Shown here: positions 24,918 to 32,989 of the stretch, piece by piece
Numbering within the stretch: position 1 is the stretch's first letter
Layout of the letters: every line of letters starts with the position of its first letter
Source: JALHTV01 sp049510055
GTDB lineage: Bacteria > Planctomycetota > Phycisphaerae > SM23-33
Reading direction: 5' to 3'
DNA: 35,614 nt
Assembly: GCA_049510055.1 (NCBI GenBank)
Contig: JBEKZI010000012.1
Location: forward strand, 1-35,614
Translations under genes and position numbers: made by a program
The notes under the pieces: generated by a model
What the model was told of the DNA's origin: nothing
Database searches by the model: none
Seen by the model: only the letters and a program-made list of their open reading frames with translations

Positions 24918-27464
24918 ATGGCTCCAAAATCCCGCCTCAGCAAGCCGGTATACAACTTCCTGTTCGCGGACGTCGAGGGGATGGATGCCCTCATCGAGTT
25001 GGCCCTGGACATGCGATGGTCCTGGAATCACGAGGCCGACGAGGTGTGGCGGCAGTTGGATCCTTCGGTGTGGGGACTGACGCACAATCCCTGGGTGGTT
25101 CTCCAGACGGCCTCGCGGGAGCGGCTCGCGCAGGTGCTGGCGGATCCCGCCTTCGCCAAGCACGTGGACGACCTCGTGCAGGCCAAGCACCGGGCGGCGA
25201 AGTCCGTCGCGTGGTTTCAGCGGGAGCACGCCAAATCCCCCCTGAGCTGCGTGGCCTATTTCTGCATGGAGTTCATGTTGAGCGAGGCCCTGCCCATTTA
25301 CTCCGGCGGCCTGGGCAACGTCGCCGGCGATCAGCTCAAAGCCGCCAGCGACCTGGGCGTGCCGGTGGTCGGCGTGGGGCTGCTGTACCAGCGAGGCTAT
25401 TTCCGCCAGATGATTGGCAGGGACGGATCGCAGCAGGCCCTGTTCCCGTACAACGATCCGATGCAACTGCCAATTACACCGTTGCGGGAACCTAACGGCG
25501 AGTGGCTGCGGCTGGAGATCGCCCTGCCCGGTTACTCGATCTGGCTTCGTTGCTGGCAGGTCCAGGTCGGCCGGGTGAAGCTTTGCCTGCTGGACAGCAA
25601 CGACGCGGCGAACCCGCCCCTCTATCGTGGGATCACCAGCGAGCTGTACGGCGGCGATTTGGAGCTGCGCCTCACGCAGGAGCTGGTGCTCGGGATCGGC
25701 GGGTGGCGGCTGCTCCGCGCGTTGGGCATTCACCCGGAAGTCTGCCACCTGAACGAAGGGCACGCCGCCTTCGCCGTGCTGGAACGCGCCCGCAACTTCA
25801 TGGAGGACACGGGCCAGCGGTTCGACGCCGCCCTGGCCGCCACGCGAGCAGGCAATCTCTTCACGACCCACACGGCGGTGCCCGCCGGCTTCGACCTTTT
25901 TCCCCCGGCCCTCATCGAACAATACCTCGGTCGGTACGCCCCCACCCGGCTCGGCATCACGATCGATGAGTTGCTGGCCCTGGGCCGGCGGAACCCCGAC
26001 GATTCCTCGGAAAGCTTCAACATGGCGTACCTGGCCATTCGCGGCAGCGGCGCGATTAATGGCGTCAGCCGGCTGCACGGGAAGGTCAGCCGGCAACTGT
26101 TTGCCTCCCTCTTTCCGCGCTGGCCGGTGGAGGAAGTGCCCGTTCGGCACGTCACCAACGGCGTCCACACGCCCAGCTGGGACTCCTCCCAGGCCGACGA
26201 TCTCTGGACGGAAGCCTGCGGGAAGGACCGCTGGATCGGGACGATGGACACCGTGGAAAAGGACTTTCGCCGCCTGCCCGACGCCAAGCTCTGGCAGTTG
26301 CGCACCGCCGCACGCCGAGCCCTCATCGAATTCGCTCGCGAGAGACTGTCCTGGCAACTGGCAGCCTCCGGTCACGCGGTGGAGTCCATCGAGGCGGCCA
26401 AGCACTTGTTCAATCCCGAGGTCTTGACGCTGGGCTTCGCGCGCCGTTTCGCCACCTACAAGCGGCCGAACCTCCTGCTGCACGATCCCGACCGGCTGCT
26501 GGGGCTGCTGACGAATCCCGACCGTCCCGTGCAACTGATCCTGGCCGGCAAGGCCCATCCTGCCGATCGGGCGGGACAGGCCCTGATCCAACAGTGGATA
26601 TACTTCATCCGGCGGCCCGGGGCCCGCGCCCACGTCATCTTCCTGAGCGACTACGACATGGCCCTCACCGAGCACCTGGTGCAGGGGGTGGACGTCTGGC
26701 TCAACACGCCGCGGCGGCCCTGGGAGGCCAGCGGCACCAGCGGTATGAAGGTGCTCGTCAACGGGGGCGTCAACCTGTCCGAACTGGACGGCTGGTGGGC
26801 GGAGGCCTACACGTCGCAGGTGGGTTGGGCCATTGGAGACGGGTGTGAACACGGGGACGATCCGGCCTGGGACGCCCTGGAGGCCAAGGCGCTCTACGAA
26901 CGGCTGGAACATGAAGTCATCCCGGAGTTCTATGCGCGCGACGAGAAGGGCATTCCCACCGCCTGGGTGGCACGGATGCGGGAGAGCATGGCGCACCTGA
27001 CGTGGCAGTTCTCCGCCAACCGCGCGGTGCGCGAATACACGGAGCAACATTATCTTCCGGCCGCGGCCGCGTACCGCCAGCGCGCCGCCGACCAGGGCGC
27101 GTTCGCCCAGAAGCTCATCCAGTGGCGGCAGAACCTCCAACGCCACTGGGGAGACTTGCGCTTCGGAGAAGTTAAGGCCGCAACTCAGGGCAAACAGCAC
27201 GTGTTCGAGGCTCACGTCCATCTCGGCGAGCTGGACGGCCAGGCGGTGCGCGTGGAGCTTTACGCCGAGGGCCTCAACGGCGGCGGGGTGGTCCGGCAGG
27301 AGATGAAACGCACGCGCCCCTCGGGCCCCTCCGCCGATGGCGGGCTTTACACCGTCTCCGTTCCCGCGACACGCCCGCTGACAGACTACACGGTGCGCGT
27401 CATCCCGCACTACGACGACGTCGAGGTCCCCCTGGAGGCCGGCTGGATCCTGTGGCAGCGGTGA
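24918..27464 (+). CDS. glgP: Alpha-glucan phosphorylase (GT35)
   Basis: 848 residues, usual for the bacterial alpha-glucan phosphorylase group that begins with a DUF3417 domain (about 1-110, LDMRWSWNHEADEVW). The phosphorylase core follows: YFCMEFMLSEALPIYSGGLG, HLNEGHAAF, FTTHTAVPAGFD, HVTNGVHTPSW, ARRFATYKRPNLL and the pyridoxal phosphate Lys in EASGTSGMKVLVNGG (K611). It releases glucose 1-phosphate from glycogen or maltodextrin with inorganic phosphate. ATG 24918 has GGAAGGA 7 bases upstream. It stands apart from other glycogen genes here. A large open frame on the opposite strand is only a GC-rich shadow. Confidence 0.95.
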   Translation: MAPKSRLSKPVYNFLFADVEGMDALIELALDMRWSWNHEADEVWRQLDPSVWGLTHNPWVVLQTASRERLAQVLADPAFAKHVDDLVQAKHRAAKSVAWFQREHAKSPLSCVAYFCMEFMLSEALPIYSGGLGNVAGDQLKAASDLGVPVVGVGLLYQRGYFRQMIGRDGSQQALFPYNDPMQLPITPLREPNGEWLRLEIALPGYSIWLRCWQVQVGRVKLCLLDSNDAANPPLYRGITSELYGGDLELRLTQELVLGIGGWRLLRALGIHPEVCHLNEGHAAFAVLERARNFMEDTGQRFDAALAATRAGNLFTTHTAVPAGFDLFPPALIEQYLGRYAPTRLGITIDELLALGRRNPDDSSESFNMAYLAIRGSGAINGVSRLHGKVSRQLFASLFPRWPVEEVPVRHVTNGVHTPSWDSSQADDLWTEACGKDRWIGTMDTVEKDFRRLPDAKLWQLRTAARRALIEFARERLSWQLAASGHAVESIEAAKHLFNPEVLTLGFARRFATYKRPNLLLHDPDRLLGLLTNPDRPVQLILAGKAHPADRAGQALIQQWIYFIRRPGARAHVIFLSDYDMALTEHLVQGVDVWLNTPRRPWEASGTSGMKVLVNGGVNLSELDGWWAEAYTSQVGWAIGDGCEHGDDPAWDALEAKALYERLEHEVIPEFYARDEKGIPTAWVARMRESMAHLTWQFSANRAVREYTEQHYLPAAAAYRQRAADQGAFAQKLIQWRQNLQRHWGDLRFGEVKAATQGKQHVFEAHVHLGELDGQAVRVELYAEGLNGGGVVRQEMKRTRPSGPSADGGLYTVSVPATRPLTDYTVRVIPHYDDVEVPLEAGWILWQR

Positions 27465-27553
27465 GGCCGCAGGGGTGCGAAATCGTGACCATGAATCATT
27501 CAGGACATGGGGCGCCCCCGCTCGCTGGAACGTACTGGCTTTGAGGATTCGTT
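27465..27553 (+). other. Spacer with palindromes between glgP and ResB genes
   Basis: 89 bases without a gene. Two perfect inverted repeats occur: TGAATCATTCA (27492-27502) and GGGGCGCCCC (27509-27518). They could be an operator or part of a terminator, but there is no T run. GAGGA close to 27544-27548 serves as ribosome binding site for the next gene. Confidence 0.35.
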
Positions 27554-28381
27554 ATGCCGACGCCGAACCAGACAGGCCCAAACGCCGCCGCCAACCACCG
27601 CCAGGCACCCGACCACCGGCGGGCGGTGTGGCTGTGGCTTTCGCTGGCGGCCACGGCGGCGCTGGCGGGCCTGGCGATCTACGGCTCGTTCCTGGGCACC
27701 TTTCGGATGGAAGGCACAGCCTCGGCGCGGCAATTCTTCAACGGGCCGGTGCTGGCTGCCTTCTGGATCGCCCTGACCGCTTTGCTGATAGCCGGCATTC
27801 TGTTCTCGTCGAACACCCTGCGCCGCGGGCCGTCGCTGGCGATGCACACCGGCGCCGTCCTGGTGCTGCTGGGCTCGATGGCGAACTCGCAGGCCGGGCA
27901 CCGGCTGGCCAATCGGTTGTTTTCCAGCCAGAAAATCCAAAGCGGCCTCATGCAGATCGACCAGGGCCAGACCTCCAACGACGTGTACGACGGCAGCAGC
28001 CCCGCGCCCGCCGCGCGGTTGCCGTTCGCTCTGCGCCTGAACACGTTTTCGATTGAGTATTACGACAACCGCCCCACCGCGGCGGCGGCCGTCAAGAGCT
28101 ACACAAGCGACGTGGACGTCCAGGCCGACGGCCGGACCGTCGCGCACGCGGCCATCGAGGTCAATCGCCCGCTGCACTACGGCGGCTACCACTTCTACCA
28201 GTGCGACTACGATCACCAGCTCGGCCGGTACACGATCCTGGCCGTAACGAGCGATTCAGGGCTGCGGTGGGTGTACGCGGGCATGGCGCTGGCATGCGCG
28301 GGGGCGTTCTGGCTTTTCTGGATCCAGCCGGCCGTCGCCTACTTCCGCCGCGGCGGGCCGCCGTCACAGGAGGAAAACTGA
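27554..28381 (+). CDS. ResB/Ccs1-like cytochrome c biogenesis protein
   Basis: 275 residues. Two to three N-terminal membrane helices (about 25-45, 65-85 and 93-108), a large outward soluble part, and a last helix (about 238-258). The soluble part ends with EVNRPLHYGGYHFYQCDYDH, the ResB motif that precedes the final helix. ResB forms the system II haem export and ligation complex with CcsA, which is encoded right after it, two bases past its stop. It is shorter than many ResB proteins (400-plus), as in some epsilon- or planctomycete-type variants; the N-terminal part may be reduced. Function by family and context. Confidence 0.75.
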   Translation: MPTPNQTGPNAAANHRQAPDHRRAVWLWLSLAATAALAGLAIYGSFLGTFRMEGTASARQFFNGPVLAAFWIALTALLIAGILFSSNTLRRGPSLAMHTGAVLVLLGSMANSQAGHRLANRLFSSQKIQSGLMQIDQGQTSNDVYDGSSPAPAARLPFALRLNTFSIEYYDNRPTAAAAVKSYTSDVDVQADGRTVAHAAIEVNRPLHYGGYHFYQCDYDHQLGRYTILAVTSDSGLRWVYAGMALACAGAFWLFWIQPAVAYFRRGGPPSQEEN

Positions 28382-28382
28382 C

Positions 28383-29219
28383 GTGGGGCTCAAATGGACC
28401 ATCACCGGCGCGTTCCTCTACGCCGCGATGGCCGCGTGGGTGCTGTCGCTGGCGGGCCACGCCGCGGCCTGGGCCTGCCGGCGGCGCGGAGCCCTCGGGC
28501 TTGGGAAAATTCTGGGCCGGTTGGGATGGGCCTTCGGCGGCCTGGGGTTTGCGATCCTGGCGGCCGGGTTTATCTACCGCTGGATCGACGTGCGGCACCT
28601 GCCGCTGCAAAGCATGTTCGAAGTCTTCCTGGCCCTGGGGATGCTGACGTTCCCGCTGGGGCTGTTCTGCCAAAAATTTCTCCGCGCCCAAGGACCGGCC
28701 GCCAGCGCAGCCATGGGGCTGATCGTCCTTGTGCCGCCCGCTTTCGTCTTCCAGGCCACCCCACAGATGCTGCCGCCGGCGTTGCGGAGCTGGCTGTTCC
28801 TGCCGCACGTCGGGGCCTACCTGCTGGCGTACGTCATTCTGGTGATGGCGGGCGTGCAGGCGATGGGCTGCCTGCTGGCTGACGCGATGGGGCAGCCGGA
28901 GGCCGCGATACGCCGCGAGTTGGCGACATACCGGCTAGTGCGCCTGGGCTTCCCGCTGTTGCTGCTGGGACTGGTGCTGGGCGCCGTGTGGGGAAAGCTG
29001 GCCTGGGGCGATTACTGGAACTGGGACCCCAAGGAGCTGTGGTCTCTGGCGACGTTCCTGATCTACGTCGCCTACCTGCACGTCCGCGGCCTGTTCGGTG
29101 GGCGGGCGCGCCTGGCGAACTCGGCCCTGGCGGCCCTGGGCGTGGCGGGCATCGCGGCGACAGTGCTGTGGGTGAACCTCAGCCGGTTCTTCCTGAGCTT
29201 GCACGCCTACGCCCGCTGA
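28383..29219 (+). CDS. ccsA: CcsA/ResC cytochrome c biogenesis protein
   Basis: 278 residues with eight membrane segments. It has the haem-handling tryptophan-rich motif WGDYWNWDPKELWSL (208-222) and likely haem-ligand histidines: H72 in VRHLPLQSMFE, H142 in LPHVGAYLLAY, and H274 in SLHAYA close to the end. This is the full CcsA set. It moves haem across the membrane and, with ResB, attaches it to the CXXCH of apocytochromes. GTG 28383 follows an AGGAGGAAAA ribosome binding site at the end of the ResB gene. Other system II parts (CcdA, thioredoxin) are not in the window. Confidence 0.92.
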   Translation: MGLKWTITGAFLYAAMAAWVLSLAGHAAAWACRRRGALGLGKILGRLGWAFGGLGFAILAAGFIYRWIDVRHLPLQSMFEVFLALGMLTFPLGLFCQKFLRAQGPAASAAMGLIVLVPPAFVFQATPQMLPPALRSWLFLPHVGAYLLAYVILVMAGVQAMGCLLADAMGQPEAAIRRELATYRLVRLGFPLLLLGLVLGAVWGKLAWGDYWNWDPKELWSLATFLIYVAYLHVRGLFGGRARLANSALAALGVAGIAATVLWVNLSRFFLSLHAYAR

Positions 29220-29247
29220 GCAACTCACCGAGGCATGACAGAAATGT

Positions 29248-29261
29248 CGCCCGGCCGGGCG
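29248..29261. terminator. Perfect GC palindrome between convergent genes
   Basis: CGCCCGGCCGGGCG is a perfect 14-base palindrome in the 49-base gap between the converging ccsA and GH1 genes. It has no loop or T run, so it could act as a bidirectional stem terminator or be a chance GC-rich site. Confidence 0.3.
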
Positions 29262-29268
29262 CTTCCCA

Positions 29269-30621
29269 TCAAGTCAGGATCGCGCCATTGGACCGGATAA
29301 CCTGGCTGTACCAGAAGGCAGAATCCTTCGGGATGCGCCGCTGGGTGGGATAGTCCACGTACACCAGGCCGAACCGCTCCTTGTAGCCGTCGGCCCACTC
29401 GAAGTTGTCCAGGATCGACCAGTGGAAATACCCCAGCACGGGCACGCCGTCGCGTGACGCCCGCAGGCATTGGCGGAGATAGCGGCCCAGGAAGTCGATG
29501 CGTTGCGGATCATGGACTTTTCCATCCAGGCCGATCCAGTCGACGTTCGACATGCCGTTTTCGGTGATGAGGATCGGCTTGCGGTACCGCTCGTAGAAGA
29601 ATTTCGGCCCCCAGTAGAGGGCCTCCGGCGTCACGGTCCAGCGGAAGGCCGTCAGCGGCTCGCCGACCGCCGGCGGTACTTCCTCCCAGCCGCCGCGGCG
29701 GCTGCGGACCGGAACGCCGTGGTAGATGTTCAGGCCGCAGTAGTCCAGCTCCTGCGAGATCGTCTCCATGTCGCCGCTGCGGACGGCCGGGGCGCACCGG
29801 CCGAAGGCCTTGAGGCCGTCGGCGGGATAGCGGCCCAGGAATACCGGATCGGTGAACCAGGTGTTGGACCAGACGGTTCGATGGGCGTGCTCGAACGTCG
29901 CCCGCCGGGCGGCCTCGACGTCCTGCTTCCGTTGCGTGGCGGGGATTTTGACGATGCCGACGGGCGGAAAGCCGACGATGGGCTTGAGTTTGGCCGTCGC
30001 GCGGATCGCCTGCACGGCCTTGCCGTGGGCCAGCAGCGCGTGATGCGCTGCCCGTAGCACCTTCGTCCAGCTCAGGCGGTCGCCGGGGGCGTGGACGCCG
30101 TCGCGATGGCCCAGGCCGATGAAGCATTGCGGCTCGTTCATCGTCATCCACTGGCGCACGCGGTCGCCCAGGGCGGCCACCATCACGCGCGCGTAGTCGG
30201 CAAACCAATCGGCGCTATCGCGGTTCAGCCAACCCCCGCGGCCGTAGAGCGCGTAGGGAAAATCCCAGTGAAACAGGTTCACGTAGGGCTGAATGCCGGC
30301 GGCCAGGAGCGCGTCGATCAGCCGCTGGTAGAACCCCAGGCCCTTGCGGTTGACCTCCCCGACGCCCTCCGGCAGCACCCGTGGCCAGGAGATCGACAGC
30401 CGATACGCCTTCAAGCCGATCCGCTTCATGAGGGCGACGTCCCGGCGCCAACGGTGATAGTGGTCGCAGGTGACCTCGCCGCTTTGGTTCCGCCAAATGG
30501 CCTTCTCCCGCCGGCACATCATGTCCCAAACGGACAGGCCCCTGCCGTCTTCGAAGGCGCCGCCCTCGATTTGATATGCCGACGCCGCCGCGCCCCAGAT
30601 AAACCCTTTGGGGAATGTCAT
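29269..30621 (-). CDS. GH1 beta-glucosidase
   Basis: 450 residues, usual GH1 length. Start: MTFPKGFIWGAAASAYQIEG. The general acid/base lies in QWMTMNEPQ (E163) and the nucleophile in ILITENGMS (E354). The aglycone/glycone pocket residues appear in NLFHWDFPYAL, DYCGLNIYHG and HWSILDNFEWADGYKERFGL near the end. It should cleave beta-glucosides or beta-galactosides with retention; there is no signal peptide, so the enzyme is cytoplasmic. ATG 30621 has GGAGGAAG upstream; the longer frame to 30651 has no motif. It lies 33 bases after the RsbU-type gene and may be read from the same promoter. Confidence 0.94.
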   Translation of the reverse strand: MTFPKGFIWGAAASAYQIEGGAFEDGRGLSVWDMMCRREKAIWRNQSGEVTCDHYHRWRRDVALMKRIGLKAYRLSISWPRVLPEGVGEVNRKGLGFYQRLIDALLAAGIQPYVNLFHWDFPYALYGRGGWLNRDSADWFADYARVMVAALGDRVRQWMTMNEPQCFIGLGHRDGVHAPGDRLSWTKVLRAAHHALLAHGKAVQAIRATAKLKPIVGFPPVGIVKIPATQRKQDVEAARRATFEHAHRTVWSNTWFTDPVFLGRYPADGLKAFGRCAPAVRSGDMETISQELDYCGLNIYHGVPVRSRRGGWEEVPPAVGEPLTAFRWTVTPEALYWGPKFFYERYRKPILITENGMSNVDWIGLDGKVHDPQRIDFLGRYLRQCLRASRDGVPVLGYFHWSILDNFEWADGYKERFGLVYVDYPTQRRIPKDSAFWYSQVIRSNGAILT

Positions 30622-30654
30622 GGTGTTTCTTCCTCCGCACGGCCCAACCATTTT

Positions 30655-32628
30655 TCAGACACCCGACGCCGCAGGCGGGTACGGCGTGAACCGCACGATC
30701 ACGGCCGTCACGTCGTCCTCTTGGCGCGCCTCGCCACGGAACCGCGCCAGCTCCGCCAGGATCGCGTCGATGATCTCCCGGGCGGTCTGCCGGCCATGGG
30801 TGCGGACGACGTCCTTGAGGCGTTCCTTGCCGAACATTTCGCCGGTTTGTGCTTCGCGCGTCTCCCAGATGCCGTCGGTGCCGATCACGAGCACGGCGCC
30901 GTCGGGCAGATGGTCGAAGGTCGCGCTGGTGAACGCGCGGTCCGGGACGATGCCCAGGGGGATGTCGTCGCCCGCCAGCTCCTGGAACTCGCCGGCCGCC
31001 GGGTTGAAAAGGATGATCGGGTCGTGCCCCGCGCTGACCAGGCTGACCCGCCGGTTTTTCCGGTCGATCAGGGCGTACAGGAGTGTCATGAAGCGTCCGG
31101 AGGGGCTATCCTCGCAGAGGCGGTGATTGACGTCCGCCATCAACTCCTCCAGCGGCCCCGGCGGCGTCGCGCGGCTGCGCAGCAAGGCGCGGGCGGTCGC
31201 CATCAGCAAGGCCGCGGGGATGCCGTGGCCGGTCACGTCGCCGACGGCCACGGCCAGCGTTTCGGCCCGCCAGGCGGACAGGTCGAGGAAATCGTAGTAA
31301 TCCCCGCCCGTTTGATCCGCCGGAAGGTTCACGCCGGCCACGTCCAGGCCGGCAAGGGTGGGACTTTTTTGCGGCAGGAGGTGCTGCTGGATCTCCTTGG
31401 CCAGGCGCAGGGAGCTTTCCATCGCGGCCCGTTCCCGCAGTTGCGGCATCATCTCGTTGAAGGTCACGGCCAGGTCGGCCAGTTCGTCATGGGTGCTGAT
31501 TTCCGCGCGGGCGGACCAGTCTCCCTGGGCGGCGCGCCTGCCGGCCGCCGTCAGGGAGCGGATCGGGCGGATGAAGCGATAGGCAGCCATGACGGCGGCC
31601 AGAACGCCGATAATGCCCACGCCGGCAATGATCCCGGCCTGCTGCCACGCCAGGTTTCGCAACGGCTGGTCAAACTCCGAACGCGGCTGGACCACCGTCA
31701 CCTTCCAGTGCCGCTGCCTCATCCGTGCATAGCCGGCGATGCACCAGTTCCCGTTCTCGTCGGGGAAGACGACGTTTCCCTCGGGCTGTTCCCGCAGCAG
31801 TTCCTTCAGCACGTCGTCCAGCCTGGCCGATTCGACGCTCTCCACTCCGTATTGCAATTTCGGATTGACGCCGGTCAGGGTCCCCGCCGGCAGTAGCCCC
31901 ACGCTGCGATAGAGCATTCGAGTATCCGGGTGCGAGATAAACACCTCGTGCGAGTCAATGACGGCGGCAAATCCGCGAGGAATTCGCCGGCTGACCTCGC
32001 TGCAGATGTCGTCGATCACGGTTCCTTTGAGTTTCAGGACCACCGCCCCCACGATCGTGCCGTCGGCGGCGCGGACGGGACCGGAGAAGAACACGCCCGC
32101 TTCCCCCGTGGTCGTTCCCACGGCCAGATCGGAGATGTACTGCCGGCCGAGCAGGGCCTGCTGCATGTACTCGCGAATCTTGCGGTAGTCGTCGCCCACC
32201 ATGCCAGGCGTCGTCGAGATCAGGCATATCCCGTCGCGGTCCGCGATGAACATCATGCATAGGTCCGGATCCGTCGCCAGGACCTCCGCCATCCGCGTCT
32301 GGAGCCGGGGGGCTATGGCCTTTCGCCCCGCCGCGTCGGCCTGGCAGAACTGCATGATCGTGTCGCGGGTCGCTTGGGCCTGCTGCATGCGGGACGTGTC
32401 GGTGAACAGTTGATCCAGCCGGGTGGCCGTGATTCGGGCAGCCAGTTCCAGATGCTGCCGAGCGGCGGCCTCGACGGCGCGATTGCCCTGCCGGATGCTC
32501 AAGACGGCCGAACCGGCCAGCGGGATAATCGTGCAGGAGGTTACCAGCAGCAGCAACTTGACCAAGATCGGAATACGGTGAGGAACCCGCTTGCCCTGCT
32601 CGGCCTGGTTGCTCTTGAGCGAGAGCAT
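30655..32628 (-). CDS. RsbU/SpoIIE-type PP2C phosphatase with extracytoplasmic sensor
   Basis: 657 residues from ATG 32628. Helix 1 (about 20-43), a dCache-like outside sensor domain (about 45-325, with CMMFIADRDGICLIS and SGPVRAADGTIVGAVVLKL), helix 2 (about 330-352), HAMP (about 353-405), then a SpoIIE phosphatase domain. The latter shows EIQQHLLP, TGGDYYDF, VAVGDVTGHGIPAALLM (D464), VSAGHDP, VIGTDGIWE (D585) and QEDDVT (D638/D639), the metal-binding Asp set of PP2C. Such proteins dephosphorylate anti-anti-sigma factors in partner-switching systems. No anti-sigma factor or STAS gene is near, so the partner is elsewhere. Confidence 0.9.
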   Translation of the reverse strand: MLSLKSNQAEQGKRVPHRIPILVKLLLLVTSCTIIPLAGSAVLSIRQGNRAVEAAARQHLELAARITATRLDQLFTDTSRMQQAQATRDTIMQFCQADAAGRKAIAPRLQTRMAEVLATDPDLCMMFIADRDGICLISTTPGMVGDDYRKIREYMQQALLGRQYISDLAVGTTTGEAGVFFSGPVRAADGTIVGAVVLKLKGTVIDDICSEVSRRIPRGFAAVIDSHEVFISHPDTRMLYRSVGLLPAGTLTGVNPKLQYGVESVESARLDDVLKELLREQPEGNVVFPDENGNWCIAGYARMRQRHWKVTVVQPRSEFDQPLRNLAWQQAGIIAGVGIIGVLAAVMAAYRFIRPIRSLTAAGRRAAQGDWSARAEISTHDELADLAVTFNEMMPQLRERAAMESSLRLAKEIQQHLLPQKSPTLAGLDVAGVNLPADQTGGDYYDFLDLSAWRAETLAVAVGDVTGHGIPAALLMATARALLRSRATPPGPLEELMADVNHRLCEDSPSGRFMTLLYALIDRKNRRVSLVSAGHDPIILFNPAAGEFQELAGDDIPLGIVPDRAFTSATFDHLPDGAVLVIGTDGIWETREAQTGEMFGKERLKDVVRTHGRQTAREIIDAILAELARFRGEARQEDDVTAVIVRFTPYPPAASGV

Positions 32629-32989
32629 GGTTTCTTTCTTGTCCTTTTTGTCCCGACGCGCCGGTCCCGTCCAGGACAAAAGCCTCCCCCGTGCGGCGTG
32701 ATGTTAACACGCCCCCTCCTGCCGCGTCTACTGTTGTTCTCGCCGCCCTCCGCGCCCCATCCATTCCCCGGCCGTCGGCGGCAGAGGGAAAGGAGGGGTT
32801 CGATCACATGCTCGCGGGCGATAGCGTCTGGTAGTCGCCAGGGACTCCCGTGGAATCAACGAGGACCGCGTTTTCGGGAGGCACAGGAGTTGGGGGGGGG
32901 GAATTGGTGAAGTCCACGACCAAGCACAGCCAGCGCGTCTCTAACAGAAATCGCCGGACCTGCACGGCAACGGTGGGATTGATCGGGTT
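32629..32989. other. Gene-free region upstream of the RsbU-type gene
   Basis: About 360 bases with no convincing gene. It contains a hairpin (GGCGTG at 32695-32700, CACGCC at 32708-32713) whose loop overlaps the palindrome TGTTAACA, and a G run near 32890-32900. A good AGGAGG at 32791 precedes only an 8-codon ORF (32808). Promoter boxes for the RsbU gene were not clear. Confidence 0.45.

Noticed and set aside
24801..27410. 869-residue open frame on the minus strand
   Set aside because: Fully antisense to alpha-glucan phosphorylase, with no domain and Arg/Gly/Pro/Val-rich shadow composition caused by GC-rich codons.
30091..31896. 601-residue open frame on the plus strand
   Set aside because: Runs antisense across the GH1 and RsbU genes; no domain.
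32808..32834. AGGAGG followed by an 8-codon ORF
   Set aside because: Too short, spacing of 11 bases, and no downstream gene on that strand that it could regulate.
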